A stretch of 64,000 nucleotides of DNA. Source: Dermatophilus congolensis. Its GTDB lineage: Bacteria > Actinomycetota > Actinomycetes > Actinomycetales > Dermatophilaceae. The notes beneath the pieces were generated by a model. It was not told where the DNA came from. It ran no database searches and saw nothing but the letters and a program-made list of their open reading frames with translations. The translations under genes and the position numbers were made by a program. The stretch is taken from positions 7,663-71,662 of the forward strand of contig JAUNUP010000011.1 of NCBI GenBank assembly GCA_030538115.1, written 5' to 3'. Positions 35,666-44,439 of this stretch are shown here, piece by piece (within the stretch, counting starts at the first letter, position 1; each line of letters opens with the position of its first letter).

Positions 35666-36517
35666 GTGCCCCCTATCTCCGAGATGATCAACGACGTCGC
35701 CTCGTGGAGTGAGCTGGGTGAACCCCTGGAGAAAGCCCGTGATGCGTGTACTCGCCTGCGGTTTCACGAGGGGTTACGCCGCCGCATCCCCGAGGCCGCG
35801 GCCGAGTCGCGCGTGCGAGGGGCACATGCCTCAGCGGCTCTCGACGGCGCGCGTGGCGACCTCGACTACTTCCGTAATCTCGCGCGTGGCGCCGCGACGT
35901 GGCCGGCGACCACCGACCCCGCGGTACACGCGATGCGCGGAGCCGTTCTCGCCACGTTCGAGGCCGAGCATGCGGCCAAGATCGCGGCCTCCGCTCCGAT
36001 GCAGGCCCTCGCCCGGCTGCATGTGGCGGCCGCCTCGCCGATGCTGCCGCCCGAGCAGGTGGGGCGTCCGCGGATGGCGGGGGAGTCGTGCGGCGAGCTG
36101 ACCGACATCGGGCCCGCGCCTGAGGCGGCGCTCGTGCCGGAGGCGATGCGCGGCATCGTCGGTGCCATGAAGATCGAGCACGCGCCTGCGCTCGTCGTGG
36201 CCGCTCTCGTGCACGGCGAGATTCTGCGGGTGCGCCCGTTCGTTCGCGGCAACTCCCTCGTCGCCCGCGCACTGGAGCGGGCGCTGATCATCTCCCGGGG
36301 GCTCGACCCGACCGCCGTGTGCGTTCCGGAGGTCGGGCACCACCGTGCCGGAGCCACCGCCTATCTGGGTGCGGCGACCGCCTATGCGCAGGGCAGTCGC
36401 GAGGGTATCGCGATCTGGGTGGAGCATTGCGCCGGGGCTGTCGTCGCGGCCGCGGCCGAGGGGGAGGCCATCGCCGACGCCGTTCGAGCAGGCAAACTCC
36501 CCGACCGCGAGAGGTGA
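35666..36517 (+). CDS. Fic-domain-like protein with altered active-site motif
   Basis: A 283-residue mostly helical protein. The segment HGEILRVRPFVRGNSLVAR (around residues 187-205) lines up with the Fic motif HPFxxGNGRxxR, but the catalytic histidine is Arg (RPF) and GNGR is GNSL. The usual AMP-transfer chemistry is therefore unlikely. Actinobacterial genomes often label this gene, between acs and the ssd/tad cluster, as an oxidoreductase; nothing in the sequence supports that name. The GTG start is preceded by AGGGTG. A weak 6-bp hairpin follows the stop. Confidence 0.65.
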   Translation: MPPISEMINDVASWSELGEPLEKARDACTRLRFHEGLRRRIPEAAAESRVRGAHASAALDGARGDLDYFRNLARGAATWPATTDPAVHAMRGAVLATFEAEHAAKIAASAPMQALARLHVAAASPMLPPEQVGRPRMAGESCGELTDIGPAPEAALVPEAMRGIVGAMKIEHAPALVVAALVHGEILRVRPFVRGNSLVARALERALIISRGLDPTAVCVPEVGHHRAGATAYLGAATAYAQGSREGIAIWVEHCAGAVVAAAAEGEAIADAVRAGKLPDRER

Positions 36518-36844
36518 GATAGAAGACTTCTTCGGGGTCTTCACAAAGCGCGTTCTCCGGGTCATCATGGGAGATACGGACAGCGAGTTCCGGGATTCCC
36601 GAACACGTGACCCCCTTGTTCGGGCTGCCCGCCCGTGCCGCGAATCGCGACACAACAGGCGGTCGCCCAAGGTAAACCGGCCAACGGTGCTGGGGGTCTA
36701 CTGCTCAAGGTTTCCTGTGGCTAGTTGTCGACCGTGAAAGTCTCGGATACCCACGCGGTACCTGTCCTGCACGGACCAGCCGGGCGAGGAGTTGTTCAGC
36801 CCACCGGCCGATTGCGCGCTTGATCATTCGAGGCAGTCACGATC

Positions 36845-36870
36845 CGAGGGCACCCGCACGGGTGCCCTCG
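36845..36870 (+). terminator. intergenic terminator-like hairpin
   Basis: Perfect 11-bp stem (CGAGGGCACCC/GGGTGCCCTCG) with a GCAC loop. No recognised gene ends here, so it suggests an unannotated short transcript. Confidence 0.55.
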
Positions 36871-37138
36871 CCGTGTGTGTACCCGCCTCCGTATTACTTC
36901 TCTCCGTAACTGGTCGGTGTTACGCATCGTTTCGGCAAACTTTGCGCAAAGATCTCGGGCGGTGGGCCACGGAGGCGGCCATAGATGCCGCTCGAACGCT
37001 CAGGACCGCGACTCTGTGTCACGGGGATTTCCCGGTAAGTGTGCTGGTCGCAGGGCCGTTCTCGGGTGTGGGGCTGGGCCCAAGCAGCCCGAGTCAGAGG
37101 CTCATTCGGGGGCGTTACAGGTTCCGGCACATCGATTC

Positions 37139-37152
37139 TCGCAACGTTGCGA
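37139..37152. promoter_or_regulatory. 14-bp palindrome upstream of 6C RNA
   Basis: TCGCAACGTTGCGA is perfectly self-complementary. The TTGCGA in its right half could double as a -35 element, with AAAATA 18 bases downstream (37171-37176). A regulator binding here would be well placed to control 6C RNA. Confidence 0.35.
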
Positions 37153-37182
37153 AAGTCGCCCTGCGCAGACAAAATAGAGCCA

Positions 37183-37287
37183 GCGCTCCCTTCGGGTCGT
37201 AGCGCGGCGCACCGGCTCCTCCCCCCCGGGGCTTGGCGCGTTATTGGTGGTCCCCCGCTGTCCCCCCAGCGGGGGCCACCCTTTTTT
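37183..37287 (+). ncRNA. 6C small RNA
   Basis: Two hairpins each present a cytosine-rich loop, the definition of the actinobacterial 6C RNA. Hairpin 1 (about 37207-37240) closes on a loop of T plus seven C at 37220-37227. Hairpin 2 (37246-37280) has a 9-bp inner stem CCCCCGCTG/CAGCGGGGG and a 5-bp outer stem GGTGG/CCACC around a TCCCCC loop, followed by six T at 37282-37287 as a Rho-independent terminator. In mycobacteria 6C (B11) also lies directly beside the ssd gene Rv3660c and acts by pairing its loops to G-rich mRNA. The 5' end is approximate. Confidence 0.85.
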
Positions 37288-37401
37288 CTGGGTCTTTTCG
37301 GTTCATCGGCTCTTTCCACAACCCCGCACCGGGGTGTGCTCTGTCCACAGGCGACCGCCGTCGCTGCCTCGCCGGGGCCGGGACTGACCGAACCTGACCC
37401 C

Positions 37402-38244
37402 ATGAATCGTGCACACACCATCGCGTTCGTCGGCGCATCGGGAGGGGCGGGCGTCTCGTGCCTGCTGGCCGCCACCGCACTGCGCCTTGCCGAGTCGGGG
37501 CTGCGGGTCGCCTGCCTCGACCGAGATCCGTGCGGAGGAGGCCTCGACGTGGTCTTCGGCCTCGACCATGTTCGGGGCGTGCGCTGGCCGGAGGTGGCCG
37601 GGGCTCGCGGCGAACTCGACCCTGCCACCCTGCTCGCAGAGTTGCCGCACGACCGGGGCATCTGGGTTCTCTCACACGGCCGCGACAGCCTCGTTGTCGT
37701 CTCCCCGGAGGCGGACGCCACGGTGCTGGCCGCGCTTGCAGGCGGAGTCGACGTGGTGCTGATCGATGCGGGCCGACCGACTCCAGTCACTCAGGCTCAG
37801 CAGCGAGGCGTTGCCGTCGTGGGGCTCGGGGGCACAGGGCCCGTGGATCTGCCGTGCGTCGCCGGAGCGGACGACGTAGTGCTGGTCGTCGATGCGAGTC
37901 CGCAATCGCTCGCCGCCGCATCCGCCATCGCCCAGGTCGCTTCGGGTGCTGACACGGCTGCGACCTGGTGGCTGGCGCAACGGGTCTCGCGCTCGTCGGC
38001 GCATCTGCCGGAGACCGTGTCGGCGGCGCTCGAGCTACCCCTCGCGGCCGTGGTGGCCCACGATTCCAAGTGCGCGGGGGCGCTGCTCGACGGTGTCGTG
38101 CCCGGCCGTCGCGGACCGCTCGCCAAGGCTGCGGCGCAGATTGTGCAGGCACTATCGCAGCAGGCGCAGCAACCGCATCAGCGGCGACAACCATCCCATC
38201 AGTCTCGCGCACGTCACGTGCTTGCGTCCCGGAGGGCGGCGTGA
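37402..38244 (+). CDS. ssd: septum-site/CpaE-like MinD-family ATPase
   Basis: A 280-residue MinD/ParA-like protein of the group found beside actinobacterial tad genes and a helicase (Rv3660c type). The N-terminal GASGGAGVSCLLAATA is a deviant Walker A without the usual signature lysine at its start. DVVLIDAGRPTP resembles the Walker B strand, and LVVDASPQS follows. A receiver-like N-terminal domain, found in longer relatives, is absent. It may localise the Tad machinery or affect septation. The stop overlaps the tadA GTG; the C terminus is Gln/His-rich. Confidence 0.8.
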   Translation: MNRAHTIAFVGASGGAGVSCLLAATALRLAESGLRVACLDRDPCGGGLDVVFGLDHVRGVRWPEVAGARGELDPATLLAELPHDRGIWVLSHGRDSLVVVSPEADATVLAALAGGVDVVLIDAGRPTPVTQAQQRGVAVVGLGGTGPVDLPCVAGADDVVLVVDASPQSLAAASAIAQVASGADTAATWWLAQRVSRSSAHLPETVSAALELPLAAVVAHDSKCAGALLDGVVPGRRGPLAKAAAQIVQALSQQAQQPHQRRQPSHQSRARHVLASRRAA

Positions 38245-39467
38245 GCACGGGTGAGGCCTTGGTGCCGACGCAGGTGTGGGAGCACATCCGGGCCGGACGG
38301 GCCCCGACGAGCGATCGGGTCGATCAGGTCGCCTCACGGGAGGCGAGACTGCTCGGCTCCGGAGGTGTCGACGTCGCGCGGGCATCACTGCGGGCAGCGA
38401 CTTTGGGGCTCGGTCCGCTCGACGATGTCGTCGCGCTGCCGCAGGTCACCGATGTGCTCGTCAACGGTACCGACGGGGTCTGGATCGATAGAGGCAACGG
38501 GCTCGAACTCGTCTCCGTGGAGATGGGCGACGCGGCGAACGTGCGTCGGCTCGCCGTACGGCTGGCCGGGCTGGCCGACCGTCGGTTGGATGAGGCGAGC
38601 CCCTATGTCGATGGCTTGCTCCCTGGCGGGATCCGCCTGCACGCAGTGCTGCCGCCCCTCGTGGACCAAGCTGCGCACATCAGCCTGCGTGTGCCCCGCA
38701 GCGATGTCGTGTCGTTGGATCGGCTCGTCGAATTGGGGTCGCTGCCCGAGTCGTGGCTCCCGGTGATGCAAGCCGTTATTTCCCAACGACTTTCGTTTGT
38801 GATCTCTGGAGGGACCGGCACCGGAAAAACCACCTTGTTGGCGGGGTTGCTGGCACTCGTCTCCGAGGACGAACGGATTCTCGTGGTCGAGGACGTTCGC
38901 GAACTCGCCGTGCGCCACCCCCACGTGGTGCGCCTGCAGGCGAGGCCGGCCAACGTCGAAGGAGCAGGTGCCGTCGACCTCGTGGCGCTGGTGCGGCAGA
39001 GCCTTCGCATGCGCCCCGACCGCCTGGTCGTGGGGGAGGTGCGCGGCGCGGAGGTGCGCGAGATGCTCACGGCGCTCAACACCGGTCACGAGGGCGGGTG
39101 CGGCACGATCCACGCCAACAGCGACCGTGACGTGGTGGCGCGATTCGAGGCCCTCGGCGCTCTCGCCGGCATGAGTCCCGTCGCAGTGCGCTCGCAGCTC
39201 GGCAGCGCGATCAGTGTGGTCGTACATCTGCGACGGACCAGGTCACAGCGGTGCGTCGCGAGCATCGGGGTGTTGGAGGCGAGCGCCGACGGATTGGTGG
39301 TGCAGACCGCGCTCCGCAACGACTCCGGCCCTCGTGGGGACGCTGCGACGGGGGCGTTCGGCGCCTCGCCGGTTCCTGTCGGGGCGCAGGAGCCGGGCTG
39401 GTCGCGGCTCCGGGAACTGCTCGGCCTCAACACGCGCCCCGCCCCGCGGCGGGCCAGGTCCGCGTGA
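38241..39467 (+). CDS. tadA: TadA/CpaF-type secretion ATPase
   Basis: Drives assembly of Flp-type pili. A 408-residue type II/IV secretion ATPase with Walker A GGTGTGKTTLL near residue 196, the Asp box VVEDVREL, Walker B VVGEVRGAE and the His box GTIHANS. GTG 38241 is preceded by GGAGGG and overlaps the ssd stop, so the genes are coupled. The first of four consecutive coupled tad genes. Confidence 0.92.
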   Translation: MSTGEALVPTQVWEHIRAGRAPTSDRVDQVASREARLLGSGGVDVARASLRAATLGLGPLDDVVALPQVTDVLVNGTDGVWIDRGNGLELVSVEMGDAANVRRLAVRLAGLADRRLDEASPYVDGLLPGGIRLHAVLPPLVDQAAHISLRVPRSDVVSLDRLVELGSLPESWLPVMQAVISQRLSFVISGGTGTGKTTLLAGLLALVSEDERILVVEDVRELAVRHPHVVRLQARPANVEGAGAVDLVALVRQSLRMRPDRLVVGEVRGAEVREMLTALNTGHEGGCGTIHANSDRDVVARFEALGALAGMSPVAVRSQLGSAISVVVHLRRTRSQRCVASIGVLEASADGLVVQTALRNDSGPRGDAATGAFGASPVPVGAQEPGWSRLRELLGLNTRPAPRRARSA

Positions 39468-40219
39468 GCGCCGACGTGTCCGGGGGAGCGGCGATGCTGC
39501 CGGTGCTGCTGGTCGTGGCGGCGTTTCTCGTGTGGCCGCGGCGGCAAGGAGGGCGGGCGGCGCTGGTACTGGCAACGCCCAGGGTCCGGCCGACAGGTGC
39601 CGCCGAACTACTTGCGTCTGACCCAGTGGAGTTGGCGCGGAGATTCGTCCGACGCCGCCGCGGCGACGATGTCGACACACAGCTTCTACCTGTTGTCGAA
39701 GCGTTGGCCGGAGCCCTGCGGGCCGGCCTTCCACCCGGTCAGGCGCTCGCGCTCGCGGCGATCGACGTGTCGGGGCCGTTCGCCGAGGTCCTTCGCGGAG
39801 TGGAGCGTAGGGCACGCCTCGGTGAGGGCCTCGCGGTCGGGTGGGCGCAGGCCGCCGAGCGGCTGGACAACGACGAACTGCGCGTACTGGCCAGGGCGTG
39901 GTCGTTGAGCGAAGAGACGGGTACGCCATTGGCCGATGCCGCTGTGACCACGGCGGCCGTATTGAGGGAGGAACGCGAACAGCGCGGACGTACCCGCAGC
40001 GCAGTGGCCGGGGCACGCACGACGATGACGATTCTCACCCTCCTGCCGCTCGGCGGGCCGGTGCTCGCCGCGTTCATGGGGCTCGACATGCGCCGCGTGT
40101 ACGCGGAATCACCGGTCGTCTGGGCCGCGCTGGGCGCGGGGATCGTGCTGGTGCTGGTGGGCCGGTGGTGGGTCGCCCGCCTCGTCTCGCACACCCTCGC
40201 CGGGCCGGTGCTGCGATGA
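39464..40219 (+). CDS. tadB: TadB-type inner-membrane platform protein
   Basis: A 251-residue type II secretion system F-domain protein, with a hydrophobic N terminus (residues 11-23), the cytosolic helical T2SF domain (about 70-190) and two C-terminal transmembrane helices. Together with TadC it forms the platform on which TadA acts. GTG 39464 overlaps the tadA stop. Confidence 0.85.
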   Translation: MSADVSGGAAMLPVLLVVAAFLVWPRRQGGRAALVLATPRVRPTGAAELLASDPVELARRFVRRRRGDDVDTQLLPVVEALAGALRAGLPPGQALALAAIDVSGPFAEVLRGVERRARLGEGLAVGWAQAAERLDNDELRVLARAWSLSEETGTPLADAAVTTAAVLREEREQRGRTRSAVAGARTTMTILTLLPLGGPVLAAFMGLDMRRVYAESPVVWAALGAGIVLVLVGRWWVARLVSHTLAGPVLR

Positions 40220-40764
40220 GTGTCGTCGTCGCCGTGCTCGTCGCGCTCGCGGTGGCGTCGTGGCCCGGCCGGTCGAAGCGGCTGCGCAGCCTGGCCGCCC
40301 GAGGTGCAGCGTCGGCCGGGGGAGTGCCGCCGACCTCGGTGGCGACACTCGCCTCCACTGCCGACCTGCTCTCGATGGCCCTGCGCAGCGGATGCGGGGT
40401 GATCGAGGCGCTCGAGGCGGTCGGAGAGCGACAACCGGATGCCGCCGGTGCTCACCTGCGTAGCGTCGCCTCGGCCTTGCGGTGGGGCGTGCCCGACGAC
40501 GAGGCTTGGCATTCGGTACCCGACGCGTGGGCGCCGGTCGCCCGAGCGCTCACGCTCGCGAACCGGGCGGGTGTACCGCCCGCCGACCTCATCGCGCGCG
40601 CCGCCGATGACCTCCGGGCCGCCGAACGGGCCCGGCTCGAGATGGCGACTGCGCAGCTCGGCGTGCGGGTGGTGCTGCCGCTCGGACTCGCCTTCTTGCC
40701 CGCTTTCGTGTTGACGACGGTCGTGCCTGTCGTCGTCGCACTGCTGGGTGACGTTCTCGCTTAA
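40216..40764 (+). CDS. tadC: TadC-type inner-membrane platform protein
   Basis: A 182-residue T2SF-domain protein, the second platform subunit: N-terminal hydrophobic residues 2-15, helical core, and a C-terminal transmembrane helix (VVLPLGLAFLPAFVLTTVVP). Starts with ATG overlapping the tadB stop. Shorter than TadC of Gram-negatives but normal for actinobacteria. Confidence 0.85.
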   Translation: MSVVVAVLVALAVASWPGRSKRLRSLAARGAASAGGVPPTSVATLASTADLLSMALRSGCGVIEALEAVGERQPDAAGAHLRSVASALRWGVPDDEAWHSVPDAWAPVARALTLANRAGVPPADLIARAADDLRAAERARLEMATAQLGVRVVLPLGLAFLPAFVLTTVVPVVVALLGDVLA

Positions 40765-40899
40765 TCCACAACCCCGCACCGAGGGTGTCGTCATCCACAG
40801 GGGCGTCGTCGCGCGCCGACGCGATCGTAGAAATCGCCGCAAGATGACTTCACCGGCGACGAAAGCGCTGGTCATCCCACAAGAAATCAGGAGACAACC

Positions 40900-41142
40900 A
40901 TGTCTGTCCGAGCTGTTTCCCGCCGCGCCACCCTGGGCCAACGCGTCGCGGTCCGCATGCAACTGCTGGGCGCCCGCCTGCGCGATCGCGCCGACGACGG
41001 CATGACCACGGCGGAGTACGCCGTGGGCACGCTCGCCGCCGTGGCCTTCGCCGGGCTGCTGTTCGCACTCATGAGTTCGGGCGAAGTCAAGGGAATGCTC
41101 ATGTCCCTCGTCAGCGCCGCCCTCAAGATGCCGAAGGCCTGA
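40900..41142 (+). CDS. Flp-pilin-like DUF4244 protein
   Basis: An 80-residue prepilin-like protein. After a basic leader it shows GMTTAEYAVGTLAAVAF: Gly at the predicted cleavage site, Glu at +5 of the mature protein and a hydrophobic helix, as in class IVb pilins. AGGAG lies six bases before the ATG. It sits 135 bases after tadC and is the likely major pilin of this cluster. No prepilin peptidase gene is in the window. Confidence 0.85.
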   Translation: MSVRAVSRRATLGQRVAVRMQLLGARLRDRADDGMTTAEYAVGTLAAVAFAGLLFALMSSGEVKGMLMSLVSAALKMPKA

Positions 41143-41147
41143 GCACG

Positions 41148-41522
41148 GTGTTCACCGCCCGAGCCGACCGCGGCGGCGCGAGGACTCGCCGTGACTCCGG
41201 TTTCGTCACCGCCGAGCTGGCCGTTGCGCTGCCTGCGGTGGTGCTCGTCCTCGTGTTCGCCGTGGCCGTGCTCGGGCTGGTGCTCGACCAGATCCGCTGC
41301 GTCGACGCCGCGCGTTTGGCCGCACGTGCTGTGGCCAGGGGCGATACGACCTCCGCGGTGGTCACACTCGCACGAGAGGCGGCTCCCGAGGGGGCGCGCG
41401 TCGACGTGAAGAAGGGGCCTCCGGTTCGGGTGGAGGTCGTCGCGCCGCCGCGCAAACCGTGGCTGCCCGACGCGGTCCGCGCACGCGCTGTGGCGACGGC
41501 ACCCTCGGAGAGCACGACGTGA
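41148..41522 (+). CDS. TadE-like minor pilin
   Basis: A 124-residue protein with the pseudopilin motif GFVTAELAVALPA followed by a hydrophobic helix (residues 18-46), then a soluble basic domain. It fits the TadE family. GTG start five bases after the pilin stop; its own stop overlaps the next gene (GTGA). Confidence 0.8.
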   Translation: MFTARADRGGARTRRDSGFVTAELAVALPAVVLVLVFAVAVLGLVLDQIRCVDAARLAARAVARGDTTSAVVTLAREAAPEGARVDVKKGPPVRVEVVAPPRKPWLPDAVRARAVATAPSESTT

Positions 41523-41884
41523 TCGCCGACGATGACAGGGAGCGCGGCTCGGGCACCGTCATCGCAGTGGGCGTCATCGGGCTCATCGCCTCGTTGATCG
41601 TCGTCGTGGCGCTGGTCGGTGCTGCCGTTCTCGCAGCTCACCGCGCGCGTGCCGCCGCCGATCTGGCGGCGATCGGTGCCGCCAGAACCGTGCTGCTCGG
41701 GGGCGATCAGGGACGCGCCTGCCGAGAAGCTGTCTCACTGGTGAAGGCGAACAACGCCGCCATGGACTCGTGCTCGGTACACGGCAGCGACGTGACGGTG
41801 GCGGCATCGGTGCCACTCCCGCGTGCTCTCGACGCCCTCGGTTTCGACCGCGCCAAGGGCGTGGCGAAAGCGGGGCCTGAGTGA
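41519..41884 (+). CDS. TadE/TadG-like pseudopilin of the helicase/secretion neighbourhood
   Basis: A 121-residue protein with RGSGTVIAVGVIGLIASLI at the N terminus (hydrophobic helix residues 12-38) and a short extracytoplasmic part with two cysteines (CREA, DSCS) that may form a disulfide. This corresponds to the actinobacterial TadE-like family defined by proximity to the DEAH helicase. Its stop is 23 bases from the convergent helicase gene end. Confidence 0.8.
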   Translation: MIADDDRERGSGTVIAVGVIGLIASLIVVVALVGAAVLAAHRARAAADLAAIGAARTVLLGGDQGRACREAVSLVKANNAAMDSCSVHGSDVTVAASVPLPRALDALGFDRAKGVAKAGPE

Positions 41885-41907
41885 GGCGCGGACGAGTGCA
41901 CGCCCGC

Positions 41908-44259
41908 TCACGCCTGCGCGCCGCCGGCGAGGAGGGCGGCCACGGTGAGGCGGAGCAGGGCTAGAGCCCCCGCCTTGTCGAGGGGTTCGTTGCCGTTGCC
42001 GCACTTCGGCGACTGCACGCATGCGGGGCATCCCGTCTCGCAGGGGCAGCCGGCGATGGCCTCGGCGGTTCCGTCGAGCCACTCGGCGGCAGCCAGAAAG
42101 CCGCGTTCTGCGAACCCGGCGCCGCCCTGTGTGCCGTCGTAGATCATGATCGTCGGCAGCCCGGTGTCCGGGTGACAGGCTGTCGAGACGCCTCCGATAT
42201 CCCACCGATCGACGGCTGTGACCAGGGGCATCATGCCGATGGCCGCGTGCTCGGCTGCATGCGCGGAGCCGGGTATCGCCGCCGGTGCGATGCCGGCGGC
42301 AGAGAGGGCGTCGGGTTCGAGGGTCCACCACACGGCCTTCGTCGCGAGCCGCCGTTCGGGCAGGTCGAGCGGGTGATGGCCGATGATCGACCCGTCGGGC
42401 AGGCGCCGTTCGAACGACACCACCTGTGAGCGCACGAGTACGTCGCCGAAGAACAGCGTCACGCCACCGGAGCATTCGTGGCGTCGGCGCACGGCCACGA
42501 TGTCGAAGGCGCTGAGCGACTGGGCCACGGTCGACCAGCCGGGGTCGCCCGCGGTGACGGTGGCGGTACCGGTATCGAGATCGAGGGCCGTGACCACGTA
42601 CGTATCGCCTTGGTGCAGGTGTACCGCTCCGGCGTGTACCGCGGAGTGGGCTCGTGCCTCGTCGACCGTGCCGATCACCCGACCGGTCTCGCGTTCGACG
42701 ATGCGGGTCTGCTCGCCGGCACCGCGCAGCGAGATCGAGTCGGCAGGGCGTTCGCTGCGGGTCCAGTACCAGCCGTCGCGACGGCGGCGCAGGAGTCCGG
42801 CCGACGCCAGTTGCTCTGCCAGCGCCACGGTCGACGGCCCGAACCACTCGACATCGGCGGGCCGCAGCGGCAGTTCGTGGGCCGCGGCGGCGAGATGAGG
42901 CCCGAGCACGTGCGGGTTCGCGGGGTCGACGATCACCGGTTCGACGCCGCTGTCGAACACGGCCTCCGGGTGGTGCACGAGGTACATGTCGAGGGGATCG
43001 TCGGAGGCGAGCAGCACCGTGAGCGACTCCTGCCCGCTTCGACCGGCCCGGCCCGCCCGCTGCCACAGGGCTGCCCGCGTGCCCGGCCACCCTGCGAGGA
43101 CGACCGCGTCGAGGCCGCTGATGTCGATGCCGAGTTCGAGCGCGCTGGTGGCCGCGACACCGAGCAGCGACCCGTCGCGCAGCTGTGCTTCGAGTCGTCG
43201 GCGGTCTTCCGGCAGGTACCCGCCGCGATAGGCGGCAACGCGGTGGGTGAGCTCCCGGTCGGATTCGGTGTGCACGCCGTGCTCGTCGCGCCCCTCGTGC
43301 TCGCCGTGATCGCTGAGCTCGCTCACGGCCCGCGCCGCGACGACCTCGCTGCCGGCGCGAGAGCCAGCGAACACGATCGTGCCCGCTCCGCTGCGCGTGA
43401 GTCGGGCGAGCATGCGACCGGCCGTGGTGAGGGTGCCGGCGGGAGGAAGGGGTGTCGCCAGTGCGAACGTGGCTGCAGCCCGGGGCGAGCCGTCGTCGGA
43501 CACCTCGGTGACGGTCTCACCCAGAAGCGTGCTCGCGTGACCAGCGGCGTCGGAGACGGTGGCGGAGGCGAAGACGAACACCGGCGATGCTCCGTGGTGG
43601 GCGGCCACCCGCCTCAGGCGCCGCAGCACGGCAGACGTGTGCGCCCCGAAGACGCCCTTGTACGTGTGGCTCTCGTCGACGACCACGTACCGCAGTCCGC
43701 GCCAGAACGGTGCCCATCGCGGGTGGGCGGGCAGCAGCGCTCGGTGCAGCATGTCGGGGTTGGTGAGGATGAGGTTGGCGTTGCGTCTGATCCAGGCGCG
43801 TTCGTCGCCGGGGGTGTCTCCGTCGTAGGTGGCTGCTCGCACTCCGGGCAGGTCGTACGACGTGATGCGGGCGAGCTGATCGCCCGCCAGCGCTTTGGTG
43901 GGCGCCAGGTAGATCGCCGTGGGAGGTCGTGCGACCGCCTCGGTTGCGCCGTCGACGAGGTCGGTCAGCAGCGGCAGCAGGTACCCGAGGCTCTTGCCCG
44001 AGGCGGTGCCCGTCGAGAGGGCGCAGTGCCGCCCGGCGCGCACGAGGTCGGCGGCTTCGCGCTGGTGGCTCCACAGGTTCGTGATGCCGTCGGAGCCGAG
44101 CGCGGCCACCAGAGCGGGGGCCACCCACGGCGGCATGTCGGCCGTTCGGGCGGTGCGCGCAGGCACTCGGTGAGTGCTGAGCACGCGCCCGCAGCCGCCG
44201 TCGCGGGTGAGCGCGGCGAGCAGGGCGTCAGGCCCGGGGTCGGGGCGTGGAAGTGGCAT
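41908..44259 (-). CDS. DEAD/DEAH-box helicase with C-terminal DUF1998 (MrfA/YprA-like)
   Basis: A 783-residue superfamily 2 helicase. Motif I TGTASGKS near residue 67, Ia APTKALAGDQ, II DESH, III FASATVSD, and motifs V/VI in LGVAATSALELGIDI and WQRAGRAGRSGQ. The C-terminal DUF1998 region carries a Cys cluster (CPCETGCPAC...CGNGN) of the MrfA repair helicases. It is always found beside this tad cluster in actinobacteria (Rv3649). The frame is open far upstream, but ATG 44259 gives the expected N terminus MPLPRPDPG. Confidence 0.9.
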   Translation of the reverse strand: MPLPRPDPGPDALLAALTRDGGCGRVLSTHRVPARTARTADMPPWVAPALVAALGSDGITNLWSHQREAADLVRAGRHCALSTGTASGKSLGYLLPLLTDLVDGATEAVARPPTAIYLAPTKALAGDQLARITSYDLPGVRAATYDGDTPGDERAWIRRNANLILTNPDMLHRALLPAHPRWAPFWRGLRYVVVDESHTYKGVFGAHTSAVLRRLRRVAAHHGASPVFVFASATVSDAAGHASTLLGETVTEVSDDGSPRAAATFALATPLPPAGTLTTAGRMLARLTRSGAGTIVFAGSRAGSEVVAARAVSELSDHGEHEGRDEHGVHTESDRELTHRVAAYRGGYLPEDRRRLEAQLRDGSLLGVAATSALELGIDISGLDAVVLAGWPGTRAALWQRAGRAGRSGQESLTVLLASDDPLDMYLVHHPEAVFDSGVEPVIVDPANPHVLGPHLAAAAHELPLRPADVEWFGPSTVALAEQLASAGLLRRRRDGWYWTRSERPADSISLRGAGEQTRIVERETGRVIGTVDEARAHSAVHAGAVHLHQGDTYVVTALDLDTGTATVTAGDPGWSTVAQSLSAFDIVAVRRRHECSGGVTLFFGDVLVRSQVVSFERRLPDGSIIGHHPLDLPERRLATKAVWWTLEPDALSAAGIAPAAIPGSAHAAEHAAIGMMPLVTAVDRWDIGGVSTACHPDTGLPTIMIYDGTQGGAGFAERGFLAAAEWLDGTAEAIAGCPCETGCPACVQSPKCGNGNEPLDKAGALALLRLTVAALLAGGAQA

Positions 44260-44439
44260 CGCCCACACCGTACGGCGAGTGCGATTGGATACGCGTCCGT
44301 TACCTAGGACACAATGGAGCGCGATTCCGACCTCAAGAGCAGTGTCGGGACGACAAGAGGACGACGAGGACGACGCGGCTTCCACGGCTTCGGTCATGAC
44401 CGACCGGCTACGAGAGCCCCCTTGAAGGAGTTGACCGAA

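Larger units (their letters stand above)
36518..37182. other. long intergenic region before 6C RNA
   Basis: About 665 bases without a convincing protein gene. Features seen: a GTG-initiated 29-codon frame at 36734-36823 without a ribosome site; a perfect 11-bp terminator-like hairpin after it at 36845-36870; a 12-bp palindrome CTTTGCGCAAAG at 36940-36951; and a 14-bp palindrome TCGCAACGTTGCGA at 37139-37152 just upstream of the 6C RNA. Larger reading frames on either strand have no recognisable protein features. Confidence 0.5.

Noticed and set aside
36894..37790. Large minus-strand open frame across the 6C RNA and the start of ssd
   Set aside because: Overlaps a structured RNA and the P-loop of ssd; sequence is Arg/Pro/Ser-rich with no protein features.
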